Below are positions 54,906 through 64,000 of a DNA stretch of 64,000 nucleotides, piece by piece (the first letter of the stretch is position 1; every line of letters starts with the position of its first letter). Source of the stretch: Pseudomonas mohnii (GTDB lineage Bacteria; Pseudomonadota; Gammaproteobacteria; Pseudomonadales; Pseudomonadaceae). The translations under genes were made by a program, and so were the position numbers. The stretch spans positions 4,262,501 to 4,326,500 of the forward strand of contig NZ_FNRV01000001.1 in assembly GCF_900105115.1 (NCBI RefSeq). Reading direction: 5' to 3'. The notes below the pieces were generated by a model, which saw only the letters and a program-made list of their open reading frames with translations, did no database searches and had not been told where the DNA came from.

Positions 54906-54971
54906 GAACTCATTGCTCGTGAATCTGAATGAGCAACAAGCCTGCGTAGTCTACGCCAATGTAGCCCGGAA

Positions 54972-54991
54972 GGCCAACCCGAAGGTTGGCC
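54972..54991 (-). terminator. UUCG-loop hairpin after the small periplasmic gene
   Basis: On the minus strand GGCCAACC-TTCG-GGTTGGCC, an 8-bp stem with a stable UUCG tetraloop, lies 13 bp after the 91-aa gene. It lacks a T-run, so it may be a transcript-end stabiliser as much as a terminator. Confidence 0.6.
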
Positions 54992-55004
54992 TGGCCGAGC
55001 GGTA

Positions 55005-55280
55005 TTACTTGTTGGTTGGGTTTCGCAGTTGAATTTTCTCCAGCAAACCGCCGGTGATTCCAAGGCACCCCTTGTCGTCTCCTTTGGCCTGGGCTGCTTT
55101 TGCTTTGTCCAGGCCTGCTTGTATGTTGTCATCGGCGTTTTCTGATATGGCGGGATCAGAGTCCAAGGCCGCTTGAATCTGCTTGATATTGTTTTCGCAA
55201 AGATCTTTATCCGCCGCGAATACCGGCGAGGCCAACAGTGCAGCGGTGATGAACAATCCAGCAATTGCAGAGTGCTTCAT
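55005..55280 (-). CDS. Small periplasmic protein of unknown function
   Basis: A 91-aa protein with a signal peptide (SAIAGLFITAALLASPVFAADK, cleavage after AFA/FAA) and a mature helical part, NIKQIQAALDSDPAISENADDNIQAGLDKAKAAQAKGDD. Two cysteines (DLCENN and KGCLGI) could form a disulfide. The start follows AGGAGAT. The mature helix pattern resembles small stress-type periplasmic proteins, but I do not recognise the family. Transcribed toward ssrA and ended by a UUCG hairpin. Confidence 0.8.
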   Translation of the reverse strand: MKHSAIAGLFITAALLASPVFAADKDLCENNIKQIQAALDSDPAISENADDNIQAGLDKAKAAQAKGDDKGCLGITGGLLEKIQLRNPTNK

Positions 55281-55449
55281 GGGTGATCTCCTTGCGCATG
55301 AGGGCTCGGTGCTGCCGGCAGAAGAGGCCGCTGGCCGAGGTGGTTATAAGCCCATTCACAGGGCCTAGCTAAATGACTATAGCTGCAAGGAGGAATTCGG
55401 TTTTTTTTTGCCGGTTTGCGCAAACCCTGTCGCAAATCGCAATTGCATG

Positions 55450-55473
55450 AAAAAGGGGCTGAGGCCCCTTTCA
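55450..55473 (-). terminator. Intrinsic terminator of the lldP-lut-dld operon
   Basis: On the minus strand GGGGCC-TCA-GCCCC followed by TTTTT, 12 bp after the dld stop. Confidence 0.85.
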
Positions 55474-55484
55474 ATCCATTACCT

Positions 55485-58295
55485 TCAAGCCGGACGCGCT
55501 TGCGTCACGCGGTCCACCAGATAAACCAGGCCGTGATAATCGATCCCGCCATGCTGGCTCAGGCCGATTTCGCAGGTACGACTGGTGGAAATCCCTTCGC
55601 TGCAATACTGCACGGCGTCTTTCAGGGTGCGCAGCGCATGCGCGTTCAGTTCGGGGGTGGTGAACCCCTTGTCGCCGGCAAACCCGCAGCAATGAATGCC
55701 TTCGGGGATGATCACGGTTTTGCTGCATTTGCGCGCCAGGTCGATCAGCGCCTGGCTTTCCCCGAGGTGCTGGGTGCTGCAGGTGACATGCACCGCGATC
55801 GGAGTGTCCTGCGGGGTGAAGTCCAGTCGATCCATCAAATGCGTACGGATGAAGCGCACCGGGTCGTACAGGTCAAGGCGGACATCGCCCAGGTCCTGGG
55901 TCAGGCGCAAGGTGCAGGGGCTGGTGTCGCAGTAGATGGGATCGAGCCCGCCACGACTGGCGTGCAGTAGCGCGCCGATCAGTTCCTGGCGTTTGTGTTC
56001 GGCTTGTTCGGCATAGCCTTTGGAGGCGAAGGGCTGGCCGCAGCAGAGGTTGTCCAGATTGTCCGGGAACACCACCTGATAACCGGCCTTTTCCAGCAGG
56101 CCGCGGGTTTTGTCGTAGAGCGACATTTGTTCCTTGTCGCCGGCCGCCGGCCCCATGGCCCGTGAGACACATGCGGCCAGGTACACCACTCGCGGACGCT
56201 CGTCCGACACTGTCGGGCTGAAGCGGATCGCCCGTTCAGGCTGCGGCATGGCATTGGTCCATTGCGGGATTTGCCCTTTGGAAAGCCGGGTTACCGTAGC
56301 GGACAGCCTGGTCAGCCGCGGTGCGCCGAGCAACATCCGTGCACCATTGGCCACGTGCAGGGTGAAGCGCGCACCTTGCAGCGCCGTAGCGAAATTTCCT
56401 TCCAGCCAACTGGCGGTTTTCGTATGCGTGGCATGCTGGCCGCGAAGCTTTTTCACCAGTTCGCCGGTGTTGATGCCTACCGGGCAACGCTGTGCACAAA
56501 GCCCTGTGGCGGCGCAGGTGTCGATGCCTTGATATTCGTAAGCCGCTTCGAGTTCGGTGGTGTCGACGCCTGCGCGCTTCTTCGCCTGGATGTCACGCCA
56601 GATCACGATGCGTTGGCGCGGGCTCAGGGTCAGGCCTTTCGACGGGCAAACCGGTTCGCAGAAGCCGCATTCGATGCACTTGTCCACAATCTCGTCGGCG
56701 GCCGGCAAGGGTTTGAGATGCTTGAGATGGATCTGCGGATCTTCGCTGAGCACCACGTCCGGGTTGAGAATGCCATTGGGATCGAGCAGGCGTTTGAGTT
56801 GCCACATCAATTGATAGGCATCGCTGCCCCATTCCAGTTCGACGAACGGTGCCATGTTGCGCCCGGTACCGTGTTCGGCCTTCAGCGACCCCCCGAACTC
56901 CACCGCGACCAACTGCGCGACGTCGTCCATGAACGCCTGATAACGTGCGACCTCTTCCGGGTTATTGAAGCCCTGGGTGAAGACGAAGTGCAGATTGCCT
57001 TCCAGTGCGTGTCCGAAGAGGATCGCTTCGTCGTAGTGATGTTTGTCGAACAACTCGATCAGCCGGTTCACGCCAGTGGCCAGTTGTTCCACCGGGAAGG
57101 TCACATCCTCGATGATCACCGTGGTACCGGTTTTGCGCACCGCGCCGACGGCGGGGAAGGTGTCTTTTCGGATCGCCCAGAGACGGGCGTTTTCCAGTGG
57201 GTCCTCAGTGAAATCGACCTGTTTTTCCACCGGGAACGATGCCAGCGACGCCATGATCTGCGCCAGTTGTTCATGCAGTAGCGTGGACGACGCAGCGCGT
57301 GATTCGATCAGCAGGGCGCAGGCATTATTCGACAGCTGCTGTACGAAAGCCGGCATGCCGGGTTTGTTCTGTACCGAGCGCAAACTGCGGCGGTCCAGTA
57401 GCTCTACTGCCGACACCGGTTGGCTTTTCAGCACCGTGACCGCGTTGCAGCAGGTTTCCACATCCGGGAACACAATCAGCGCCGAGGCCTTGTTCGGGTG
57501 ATCGATCACCGTGTCGTAAGTCACGGCGCTGATGAAACCGAGTGTGCCTTCGGAGCCCACCAGCAAGTGGCTCAAGATATCCACAGGCTCGTCGAAATCC
57601 ACCAGGGCATTGAGTGACAGGCCGGTGGTATTTTTCAGGCGGTATTTGTGGCGAATCTTCGCAGCCAGTTCGGTGTTTGCGCGTGTTTCGCGGCCCAAAG
57701 TCGCCAGACGCTCCAGCAGCGCCGCATGGCTCTGGCGAAACGCCGCGACGCTGGCGGCGTCTTCGGTATCGACGCGACTGCCATCGGCCAGCACCAGCCG
57801 AATTCCGGCCAGCGTGTGATAGGTGTTTTGCGCCGTGCCGCAGCACATGCCGCTGGCGTTGTTAGCGACGATGCCGCCGATTTTGCAGGCATTGATCGAG
57901 GCCGGATCCGGGCCGATCTTGCGCCCGAACGGCGCCAGCCAGGCATTGGCCTGGGCGCCGATCACGCCGGGTTGCAGGCGGATTTGTGTGCCCTGGCCAC
58001 GGATCTCGCGACCGTTCCAGTTATCGCCCAGCACGATCAGCACCGAATCGCTGATCGCCTGACCAGAAAGACTGGTACCGGCAGCGCGAAACGTCACCGG
58101 CACCCGGTCACGCTGGGCCAGTTTCAGCAGCGTGACGACTTCTTCTTCGGATTCGACGCGTATTACCAGTTTTGGAATCAGTCGATAGAAACTGGCGTCG
58201 GTGCCGAAGGCCAGCGTCGACAACGGGTCGTCGAAGCGTCGTTCCTGTGGAATCAGTTGCTGTGCATCACGCAGAAAAGCGGCCGGTAGACTCAT
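55485..58295 (-). CDS. dld: FAD/Fe-S D-lactate dehydrogenase (Dld-II type)
   Basis: A quinone-linked D-lactate dehydrogenase of about 936 aa that combines an N-terminal FAD-binding (PCMH/VAO) half with SFRAAGTSLSGQA and KIGGIVANNASGMCCG and a C-terminal 4Fe-4S and cysteine-rich half. The cluster motifs are CIECGFCEPVCP, CAATGLCAQRCPVG and two CCG motifs (CCGQPFA, CCGFAGDKGF). This is the fused GlcD/GlcF-like form found after lutABC in Pseudomonas. The start at 58295 overlaps the lutC end (4 bp) and agrees with where homology begins. Confidence 0.93.
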   Translation of the reverse strand: MSLPAAFLRDAQQLIPQERRFDDPLSTLAFGTDASFYRLIPKLVIRVESEEEVVTLLKLAQRDRVPVTFRAAGTSLSGQAISDSVLIVLGDNWNGREIRGQGTQIRLQPGVIGAQANAWLAPFGRKIGPDPASINACKIGGIVANNASGMCCGTAQNTYHTLAGIRLVLADGSRVDTEDAASVAAFRQSHAALLERLATLGRETRANTELAAKIRHKYRLKNTTGLSLNALVDFDEPVDILSHLLVGSEGTLGFISAVTYDTVIDHPNKASALIVFPDVETCCNAVTVLKSQPVSAVELLDRRSLRSVQNKPGMPAFVQQLSNNACALLIESRAASSTLLHEQLAQIMASLASFPVEKQVDFTEDPLENARLWAIRKDTFPAVGAVRKTGTTVIIEDVTFPVEQLATGVNRLIELFDKHHYDEAILFGHALEGNLHFVFTQGFNNPEEVARYQAFMDDVAQLVAVEFGGSLKAEHGTGRNMAPFVELEWGSDAYQLMWQLKRLLDPNGILNPDVVLSEDPQIHLKHLKPLPAADEIVDKCIECGFCEPVCPSKGLTLSPRQRIVIWRDIQAKKRAGVDTTELEAAYEYQGIDTCAATGLCAQRCPVGINTGELVKKLRGQHATHTKTASWLEGNFATALQGARFTLHVANGARMLLGAPRLTRLSATVTRLSKGQIPQWTNAMPQPERAIRFSPTVSDERPRVVYLAACVSRAMGPAAGDKEQMSLYDKTRGLLEKAGYQVVFPDNLDNLCCGQPFASKGYAEQAEHKRQELIGALLHASRGGLDPIYCDTSPCTLRLTQDLGDVRLDLYDPVRFIRTHLMDRLDFTPQDTPIAVHVTCSTQHLGESQALIDLARKCSKTVIIPEGIHCCGFAGDKGFTTPELNAHALRTLKDAVQYCSEGISTSRTCEIGLSQHGGIDYHGLVYLVDRVTQARPA

Positions 58296-58963
58296 TGGTC
58301 CTCCAGGATCAATACCACCAGGTCTTTCGGACCATGGGCGCCGTAGGCCAGCACCTGTTCGATGTCGGCAGTCTTCGACGGGCCGGACACCAATAACGCA
58401 TTGGTCGGCATGCCTTCGGCCCATTCGAACTCCTGCTGCACCTGATAGAAGTTGTCGCGAATCTCGCTCGCCTTGAGCAGGGCGAAATGCACCGGTGGCG
58501 CGAGGCTCATCAATCGCGGCTCTTCACGCGTCGGCCAGAGGATCAGGCTGCCTGTGGCAGCGATTGCGCCGAGGGTGGCGGTCAGGCTGGCCGGGGTGTC
58601 GTTGAACAGTTCGGCTTTCCACTCCTCGACGGGACGGTCGTAGGCTTTGAGTGTCGGCAGGTGCGGATTATTCGACCAGTGTTGAGTGATGCGTTGACCA
58701 TGGGGCGTCGTCGGTGCGATCAGCAGACTCGGTAACTGTCGTTCTTGCAGCAATTGCGCGAGCAACGCAGGCCAGTCTTCACCCGAGGTCAGATGGATTT
58801 CCGTGTGCACCGCTTCCATCAATTTGCGTAATTGAGCGATGCGTTGCTCCGGCGCGTAGGTGTAGGGCTGCGTCACCAGATCGACGTCGAAGGTGTCAGG
58901 TACTGGCGTGGTGCCTGTCAGGCTTTTACGCAATTTGGCGAGGATATTTTGCTTGGCGCTCAT
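58292..58963 (-). CDS. lutC: LutC/LldG, L-lactate oxidation subunit
   Basis: LutC is one of three proteins (LutA, LutB, LutC) that oxidise L-lactate through an iron-sulfur complex. The 223-aa DUF162 protein has QHWSNNPHLPTLKAYDRP and TATLGAIAATGSLILWPT, and ends in AYGAHGPKDLVVLILED, all typical. The ATG at 58963 is used (the preceding codon TTG is an in-frame alternative). It shares one base with the lutB stop and overlaps dld by 4 bp. Confidence 0.93.
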   Translation of the reverse strand: MSAKQNILAKLRKSLTGTTPVPDTFDVDLVTQPYTYAPEQRIAQLRKLMEAVHTEIHLTSGEDWPALLAQLLQERQLPSLLIAPTTPHGQRITQHWSNNPHLPTLKAYDRPVEEWKAELFNDTPASLTATLGAIAATGSLILWPTREEPRLMSLAPPVHFALLKASEIRDNFYQVQQEFEWAEGMPTNALLVSGPSKTADIEQVLAYGAHGPKDLVVLILEDQ

Positions 58964-60417
58964 CAACGATCTCCCTGTTTGGCCAGATGCTCGCGGGCCA
59001 TGTCATGCAATGAGCGGGCAGCGGGTTTCGGTGCGCTGTGGTTCTGTGTCCACGGGCCAACATTATTCGGTGTGAGGGCGCGCAGGCGTGTGGCGAAGAA
59101 TCCGAACAGGCGATACAGCGTCGGCGAACTGTTTAGTTTCGCCCAGGCGTTCCAGATGAATCGCTCTTTGCGCGAATACTTGCTGCCCTGGCCGCGCATC
59201 ACTTGATGAGGGCTGTCCGGGGCTTTGACGTTTTCTTCGCGCAGACGACGCAGCAATGAAGGGATCGGAATCTTTACCGGGCACACTTCACCACAGGCGC
59301 CGCACAGCGACGAGGCGCTCGGGTGGTCCGGGACTTTCGCCAGGCCGACCATGTGCGGGGTGATGATTTTTCCGATAGGGCCAGGGTAAACCTCGCCGTA
59401 GGCATGGCCGCCGATTCGGGTGTAGACCGGGCAGTGATTCATGCAGGCGCCGCAGCGAATACAGTTCAGGGTCTGGCGCAATTCGCTGTCGGCAAAAGCC
59501 TGGCTGCGACCGTTGTCGAGCAAGACCAGGTGCACTTCCTGCGGGCCGTCGAGCTCATGTGCCTTGCGTGGGCCGGAGATCATGTTGACGTAAGTGGTGA
59601 TCGGAATGCCCAGGGCCGAGCGGGTCAGCAGTGACAGCAGTGGCACCACGTCGCGCAGGTTCTCCACGACTTTCTCGATGCCGGTGACGGCGATATGCAC
59701 CGGCGGCACCGTGGTGGTCATGCGGCCGTTGCCTTCGTTTTCCACCAGCAGCAGGGTGCCGGTTTCGGCCACGGCGAAGTTGACACCGGAGACGCCGATG
59801 TCCGCTTCGAAGAATTTCTGCCGCAGGACCCTGCGACCGATCTGAATGAGTTGGTCAACGTCCTTGGTGTATTCCACGCCAAGTTTGTCGTGGAACAAGG
59901 ACGCGACCTGACCGGCATTCTTGTGGATTGCCGGCATAATGATGTGTGAAGGCTTCTCGTTGTCGAGCTGGACGATGTATTCGCCCATGTCCGATTCAAG
60001 GCATTCAATGCCCTGATCAGCGAGGAAATGGTTCATCTCCATTTCTTCGCTGACCATCGATTTGCCCTTGATCACTTGCCGCCCCTCGTGAGCACGGATG
60101 ATCGAGAGGACGATGCCATTGGCTTCGTCCACCGTTTCCGCCCAGTGCACTTTCACACCGTTGCGGGTCAGGTTCTGTTCAAGTTGCTCGAGCAGGTCGG
60201 GCAACTTGGATAATGCTCGGGCGCGGACGGCATTGCCCAGCGCTCGCAAATGTTCTCTTTCATGGGCATCGCTGAACGCCGCTGCCCGTTTTGTCATCAG
60301 TGAATCCATCGCCTTGCGAAAGTTGTTTCGCAATTGCGTGTCACCCAACGCCTCGTGAGCGCGGGTGCGGAAATCTTCTTCTACGGCGACCGTAGGAATA
60401 ATCGTGGAAGTGCTCAT
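58963..60417 (-). CDS. lutB: LutB/LldF, iron-sulfur subunit of L-lactate oxidation
   Basis: The 484-aa protein has an N-terminal DUF162 domain (VSEEMEMNHFLADQGIECLESDMGEYIVQL and NFAVAETGTLLLVENEGNGRM) and a C-terminal ferredoxin-like segment. Two four-cysteine clusters, CIRCGACMNHCP (first cysteine about C319) and CGACGEVCPVK, bind 4Fe-4S centres. The start at 60417 overlaps lutA by 4 bp and gives a normal length; the longer frame to 60639 covers lutA in another frame. Confidence 0.95.
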   Translation of the reverse strand: MSTSTIIPTVAVEEDFRTRAHEALGDTQLRNNFRKAMDSLMTKRAAAFSDAHEREHLRALGNAVRARALSKLPDLLEQLEQNLTRNGVKVHWAETVDEANGIVLSIIRAHEGRQVIKGKSMVSEEMEMNHFLADQGIECLESDMGEYIVQLDNEKPSHIIMPAIHKNAGQVASLFHDKLGVEYTKDVDQLIQIGRRVLRQKFFEADIGVSGVNFAVAETGTLLLVENEGNGRMTTTVPPVHIAVTGIEKVVENLRDVVPLLSLLTRSALGIPITTYVNMISGPRKAHELDGPQEVHLVLLDNGRSQAFADSELRQTLNCIRCGACMNHCPVYTRIGGHAYGEVYPGPIGKIITPHMVGLAKVPDHPSASSLCGACGEVCPVKIPIPSLLRRLREENVKAPDSPHQVMRGQGSKYSRKERFIWNAWAKLNSSPTLYRLFGFFATRLRALTPNNVGPWTQNHSAPKPAARSLHDMAREHLAKQGDR

Positions 60418-61238
60418 CGGGCACCTCCGGTACGCTGCCAAAGGAAACTGGCCAGATGTTGGCCGCGCAGCGCTTCCTTCTGTTTTTCCAGCGAGCCATT
60501 GATGTTCATCAGGCAACCGCAGTCGGCACTGAGTACCTTGTGCGCGCCGGACTCCTTCAATGACCGGGTCTTGTCGGCCACCATCGCGCCGGAAATGTCC
60601 GGCATACGGACGCTGAAAGTCCCACCAAAGCCACAGCATTCACTTTCGTGACTGTGCTCCACTCGCTCCACATTGCTCAGTTGCGCCAGCAACTCGCGGC
60701 CATGCAAGTGGGTGTTCATTTCCCGGCGTGCCGAACACGAGGTATGCAACGCCACTTTCACGGGCTCGCCGCTGTCCTTGAGCCGCACCTTGCAGACATG
60801 CAACAGGAATTCGGCGAGTTCGTAGGTTCTGGCCGCCAGTGCCTGAACCTGTTTCAACGTTTGCGGCTCGTCCTTGAACAAGTCGGCATAGTGTTCACGC
60901 AGCATGCCCGCGCACGAACCGGACGGTACCACCACCGGATAATCCCCGGCGAACAGCGCCAGTTGCGAGCGCGCCACGGTCCTTGCCTGCTCGGTGTAAC
61001 CCGAGGTGTAGGCCGGTTGGCCGCAGCAGCTTTGCCCTTGCGGGTACTCGACACGGATGCCTTCGCGCTCCAGCAAGTGGATCGCGTCCATTCCGGCTTC
61101 CGGGTAGAACAAATCCACTACGCAGGTCCCGAACAGGTAGACCCTTTGCGGTTTTTCGCTGGGGTATTGCCGAGGCTCGGGCAGTGGCGGGGCGACACGG
61201 GTCGCATTCGGCACAGCGTTGTAAAAAAGTTCGCTCAT
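60414..61238 (-). CDS. lutA: LutA/LldE, CCG-domain subunit of L-lactate oxidation
   Basis: A 274-aa protein with two cysteine-rich CCG domains: FGTCVVDLFYP, SCCGQPAYTSGY, HTSCSARRE and ECCGFGGTFSV. These bind the redox centre through which LutABC passes electrons from L-lactate. First of the overlapping lutA-lutB-lutC-dld genes and about 150 bp after lldP. Confidence 0.95.
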   Translation of the reverse strand: MSELFYNAVPNATRVAPPLPEPRQYPSEKPQRVYLFGTCVVDLFYPEAGMDAIHLLEREGIRVEYPQGQSCCGQPAYTSGYTEQARTVARSQLALFAGDYPVVVPSGSCAGMLREHYADLFKDEPQTLKQVQALAARTYELAEFLLHVCKVRLKDSGEPVKVALHTSCSARREMNTHLHGRELLAQLSNVERVEHSHESECCGFGGTFSVRMPDISGAMVADKTRSLKESGAHKVLSADCGCLMNINGSLEKQKEALRGQHLASFLWQRTGGAR

Positions 61239-61338
61239 CAGGCGTGTCTCCGGGTGATCCCGGTTATCCGTCCGCTGAGGCTGCTGAATATAGAGAGTGA
61301 TTCTTTCAGCAGCCTTACAGACCGGGTGGTGAATAGCT

Positions 61339-61371
61339 GACGCCGGAATCGTGGTCCGGCGTCGGTTTTTT
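61339..61371 (+). terminator. Plus-strand terminator-like hairpin between lldP and lutA
   Basis: GACGCCGG pairs with CCGGCGTC and is followed by GGTTTTTT, but only on the + strand. Flanking genes are both on the minus strand. It may end antisense transcription or act as an RNA stabiliser in the lldP-lutA mRNA. Confidence 0.65.
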
Positions 61372-61389
61372 CCATGCCGCTTGTGGCGT

Positions 61390-63084
61390 TTAGTGCACCA
61401 GCATGCCAGTGAACCAGTAGGCCTGGGCCAACGTGATCAGGCCGACGATCGTTGCAAAGAATAGGCTGTGCTTGAGGGTGAAGCGGAACAGGTCCGATTC
61501 TTTGCCCACCAGGCCCGTCGCGGCGCAGGCCACGGCGATCGATTGTGGCGAGATCATCTTGCCGGTCACGCCGCCGCTGGTGTTCGCCGCCACCAACAGG
61601 GTGTCGTTAACGCCGATCTGGTGCGCGGTGGTCGCCTGCAACGAGCTGAACAGGGCGTTGGACGAAGTGTCGGAACCGGTCAGGAACACACCGAGCCAGC
61701 CGAGGAATGGCGAGAAGAACGGGAACGCGGCGCCAGTGGCTGCCAATACCAGGGCCATGGTCGAGGACATGCCCGAGTAGTTGGTGACGAAGGCGAACGC
61801 CAGCACCATGCCGATGGACAGGATCGGCCAGCGCAGTTCGTAGAAGGTCTCTTTCAAAGTGGTCAGACCAGTTTTGATGTTGATCTTCAGAATCAGCATC
61901 GAGATCAACGCCGAGAAGAAAATCGCCGTGCCGGTCGCAGAAATCGGGTCAAGCTTGAACACCGCCGGAATAGCCGTCGGCGCTGCGACGATCGGTGCAA
62001 CCTTGATCACCATCTGATCCAGGTGCGGAATGGCGAAGTTGAACACCCAGCTGTACATCGAGCCGCCGGCGGCGAACATGGCCTTGAACGGTTTCAGGGT
62101 CCAGATGGTGACCAGCACGGTCAGGATCAGGAACGGCGACCAGGCTTTGAAGATTTCACCCAGGCTGTAAGGCGAAGCGACGGTGGTGCGCTTCTGGCCA
62201 AAGCCGCCGGCGCTGGCGGTGACCACGGACGCCGAGACGGCGCCGGCGATGTGTTGGCCGGCGGCGCGTTTCGGCTGCCAGACCTTCAGGAACAGCGTCA
62301 GGGAAATCAGGCTGGCCAGGGCCGAGGTGATGTCCGGCAGTTCCGGGCCAATGAAGTTCGAGGTGAAGAACTGGGTGACGGCAAAGCTCAAGCCCGCCAC
62401 CAGTGCTGCCGGCCAGGTCTCACGGACACCCCGCAGGCCGTCCATCATGAACACCAGCCAGAACGGTACGAACAGCGACAGCAGCGGCAGTTGACGACCG
62501 GCCATGGCGCCGATCTTGAACGCATCGATACCGGTCACTTGCCCGGCAACAATGATCGGAATGCCCAGGGCGCCAAACGCCACCGGGGCGGTGTTGGCGA
62601 TCAGGCACAGGCCTGCGGCGTACAGTGGATTGAAGCCCAGCCCGACCAGCAGCGCGGCGGTAATCGCGACCGGCGCGCCGAAACCGGCTGCACCTTCCAG
62701 GAAGGCGCCGAAGCAGAAGCCGATCAACAGCACTTGCAGGCGCTGGTCGTCGGTAATCGACAGCACGGAGCTGCGAATGATTTCGAACTGCCCGCTCTTG
62801 ACCGTCAGTTTGTAGAGGAACACGGCGGCCACGATGATCCAGGCAATTGGCCACAGACCGTAGGCGAAGCCGTATCCGGCGGCGGCGAATGCCATGTCGA
62901 TCGGCATCTGGAAGGCAAAGATTGCCACCAGAATCGACAAGGCCAGGGTGATGCTGCCGGCCACGTGCCCTTTGAGGCGGAACACGGCCAGGGCCAGGAA
63001 GAAAAATACGATAGGGATAACGGCCGCGAGGGCGGACAAGCCGAGGCTGCCGAGCGGGCTGTAGAGCTGTTGCCAGGTTTGCAT
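61390..63084 (-). CDS. lldP: L-lactate permease
   Basis: LldP imports lactate with protons. The 564-aa protein has about thirteen membrane segments and the family signature in [52 protein letters not shown]. The C-terminal half has [19 protein letters not shown] and [23 protein letters not shown]. It is the first gene of the lactate operon, with the palindromic operator 53 bp before its start. Confidence 0.96.
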   Translation of the reverse strand: MQTWQQLYSPLGSLGLSALAAVIPIVFFFLALAVFRLKGHVAGSITLALSILVAIFAFQMPIDMAFAAAGYGFAYGLWPIAWIIVAAVFLYKLTVKSGQFEIIRSSVLSITDDQRLQVLLIGFCFGAFLEGAAGFGAPVAITAALLVGLGFNPLYAAGLCLIANTAPVAFGALGIPIIVAGQVTGIDAFKIGAMAGRQLPLLSLFVPFWLVFMMDGLRGVRETWPAALVAGLSFAVTQFFTSNFIGPELPDITSALASLISLTLFLKVWQPKRAAGQHIAGAVSASVVTASAGGFGQKRTTVASPYSLGEIFKAWSPFLILTVLVTIWTLKPFKAMFAAGGSMYSWVFNFAIPHLDQMVIKVAPIVAAPTAIPAVFKLDPISATGTAIFFSALISMLILKINIKTGLTTLKETFYELRWPILSIGMVLAFAFVTNYSGMSSTMALVLAATGAAFPFFSPFLGWLGVFLTGSDTSSNALFSSLQATTAHQIGVNDTLLVAANTSGGVTGKMISPQSIAVACAATGLVGKESDLFRFTLKHSLFFATIVGLITLAQAYWFTGMLVH

Positions 63085-63136
63085 ATGGGGTGGCCCCTAA
63101 TTGTTGTTGGTCAGGCACTGATCAGCGTTCTTGGTT

Positions 63137-63153
63137 AATTGGTAATACCAATT
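63137..63153. promoter_or_regulatory. LldR operator (perfect palindrome)
   Basis: AATTGGTAATACCAATT is a perfect 8+1+8 palindrome containing TGGTNNNACCA, the FadR/GntR-family operator core (LldR and PdhR bind TNGTNNNACNA). It lies between divergent lldP and lldR. Confidence 0.88.
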
Positions 63154-63348
63154 TACAATCGCTGTTGGCTAGGGTAAAAGCCTTGGAGGCGGTGTGTCAA
63201 TTTGCCGCTCTAAAATTCTTGTCGAATGCCTGCGCGTTCGGGTCGTCTGATCTGCTTACGCAATGGCTGTCTGGCAGGTGTCGGCGCTGCGCCGATAGGC
63301 CAGAATAGAGCCGCCGGCGAATCGTCGGGACCGTGGAGAAATTGAGTT

Positions 63349-64000
63349 ATGGGGTTTGATCAGATTCGTCAGCGCCGTTTGTCTGACGATATTGTCGAGC
63401 GGCTTGAGGGCATGATTCTCGAGGGCACGCTGAAGGCAGGCGAGCGCTTGCCGGCCGAGCGCGTATTGGCCGAGCAGTTCGGTGTGTCTCGCCCTTCATT
63501 GCGTGAAGCCATACAAAAGCTGGCTGCCAAGGGGTTGTTGGTCAGTCGTCAGGGTGGCGGCAACTACGTCGTGGAGTCCCTGGGCACAACCTTCAGCGAT
63601 CCATTGCTGCACCTGCTGGAGAGCAATCCTGAAGCGCAGCGCGATCTATTGGAGTTTCGCCATACCCTTGAAGCGTCCTGTGCCTATTACGCTGCGTTAC
63701 GCGCTACGGATGTTGATCGTGAGCGGCTGACGGCGGCGTTTAACGAGTTGCAGGACTGCTATTCACGTCACGATGAAGTGAGTCGGGCGGAAGAGGGCGC
63801 GGCGGACGCGAAGTTTCACCTGGCGATCGCTGAGGCCAGTCATAACGCCGTGTTGTTGCACACCATTCGTGGGTTGTTTGATTTGCTCAAGCGCAACGTG
63901 GTGACCAACATTGGCGGCATGTACAAGCAGCGTACCGAAACCCGGGACATGCTGATCACACAGCATCGCGAGTTGTACCTGGCGATTGTCGAAGGTCGTG
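63349..64000 (+). CDS. lldR: LldR, FadR-type GntR regulator of lactate genes (3' end outside window)
   Basis: The gene runs off the window end. 217 codons are visible, about 80 percent of a typical LldR. The N-terminal winged helix has ERLEGMILEGTLKAGERLPAERVLAEQFGVSRPSLREAIQKLAAKGLL. The C-terminal FCD domain includes AKFHLAIAEASHNAVLLHTI and QHRELYLAIVEGR, with metal-ligand histidines. It is divergent from lldP and should repress it in the absence of lactate via the palindrome at 63137. The ATG at 63349 follows a GGAGAAATTGAGTT leader. Confidence 0.93.
   Translation, partial: MGFDQIRQRRLSDDIVERLEGMILEGTLKAGERLPAERVLAEQFGVSRPSLREAIQKLAAKGLLVSRQGGGNYVVESLGTTFSDPLLHLLESNPEAQRDLLEFRHTLEASCAYYAALRATDVDRERLTAAFNELQDCYSRHDEVSRAEEGAADAKFHLAIAEASHNAVLLHTIRGLFDLLKRNVVTNIGGMYKQRTETRDMLITQHRELYLAIVEGR

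Overview
This window is a piece of a Pseudomonas chromosome, most likely from the P. fluorescens group. Four things point there: the rRNA sequences, the tmRNA tag ANDDQYGAALAA, many copies of the GCGAGCAGGCTCGC-type REP element, and a Pel locus that includes the accessory epimerase gene pelX. Gene density is high, coding GC is high, and most genes are ordinary Pseudomonas core genes.

Layout. 1-2385: 3' part of a 23S rRNA gene, a 5S gene and a terminator (end of an rrn operon). 2554-11800: recC-recB-recD, joined by ATGA overlaps. 11920-14270: yfiR-yfiN-yfiB, a periplasmic repressor, an inner-membrane diguanylate cyclase and an outer-membrane activator. 14267-17789: a LysR regulator divergent from mmsA-mmsB (valine catabolism). 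17946-24529: small redox and regulatory genes (cupin, MerR, two quinone reductases, two more LysR regulators, a TauE/SafE permease, an antibiotic-biosynthesis-monooxygenase-like protein, an NAD-dependent epimerase) with REP clusters in the gaps. 24572-25740: an IS110-family insertion sequence. 25895-29401: a SulP transporter, a D-aminoacylase and a glyoxalase-fold protein. 29521-35423: a chemoreceptor, then envelope-lipid genes (Ais-like phosphatase, PAP2 phosphatase, ArnT-like glycosyltransferase) and a GNAT acetyltransferase. 35691-49112: promoter, pelX and the complete pelABCDEFG operon. 49113-54500: a less conserved stretch with a DUF2790 protein, a structured non-coding segment, a Tat-exported deacetylase, an MFS permease, a small tautomerase-like protein and a LysR regulator. 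54516-54905: tmRNA (ssrA). 55005-64000: a small periplasmic protein, then lldP-lutA-lutB-lutC-dld for lactate use, divergent from an lldR regulator cut by the window end.

Two parts are functionally linked. YfiN makes c-di-GMP under control of YfiR and YfiB. PelD, in the other half of the window, keeps the RxxD motif through which c-di-GMP switches on Pel export, so signal source and biofilm effector are both present. The lactate genes form one catabolic unit with a perfect palindromic operator in front of lldP.

The most interesting object is the IS110 element. It sits inside a REP palindrome, and both flanks show the same CT core dinucleotide. Its roughly 200-nt non-coding left end folds into two stem-loops. 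The first carries GCTCG and GTGGGAG, which match the two sides of the REP target. The second carries GAAT and ACAAG, which match the two sides of the joined element ends. This is what a bridge-RNA-guided recombinase of the IS621 type should look like, reprogrammed to a REP element. I read all four guide segments directly from the sequence; no folding or search was run.
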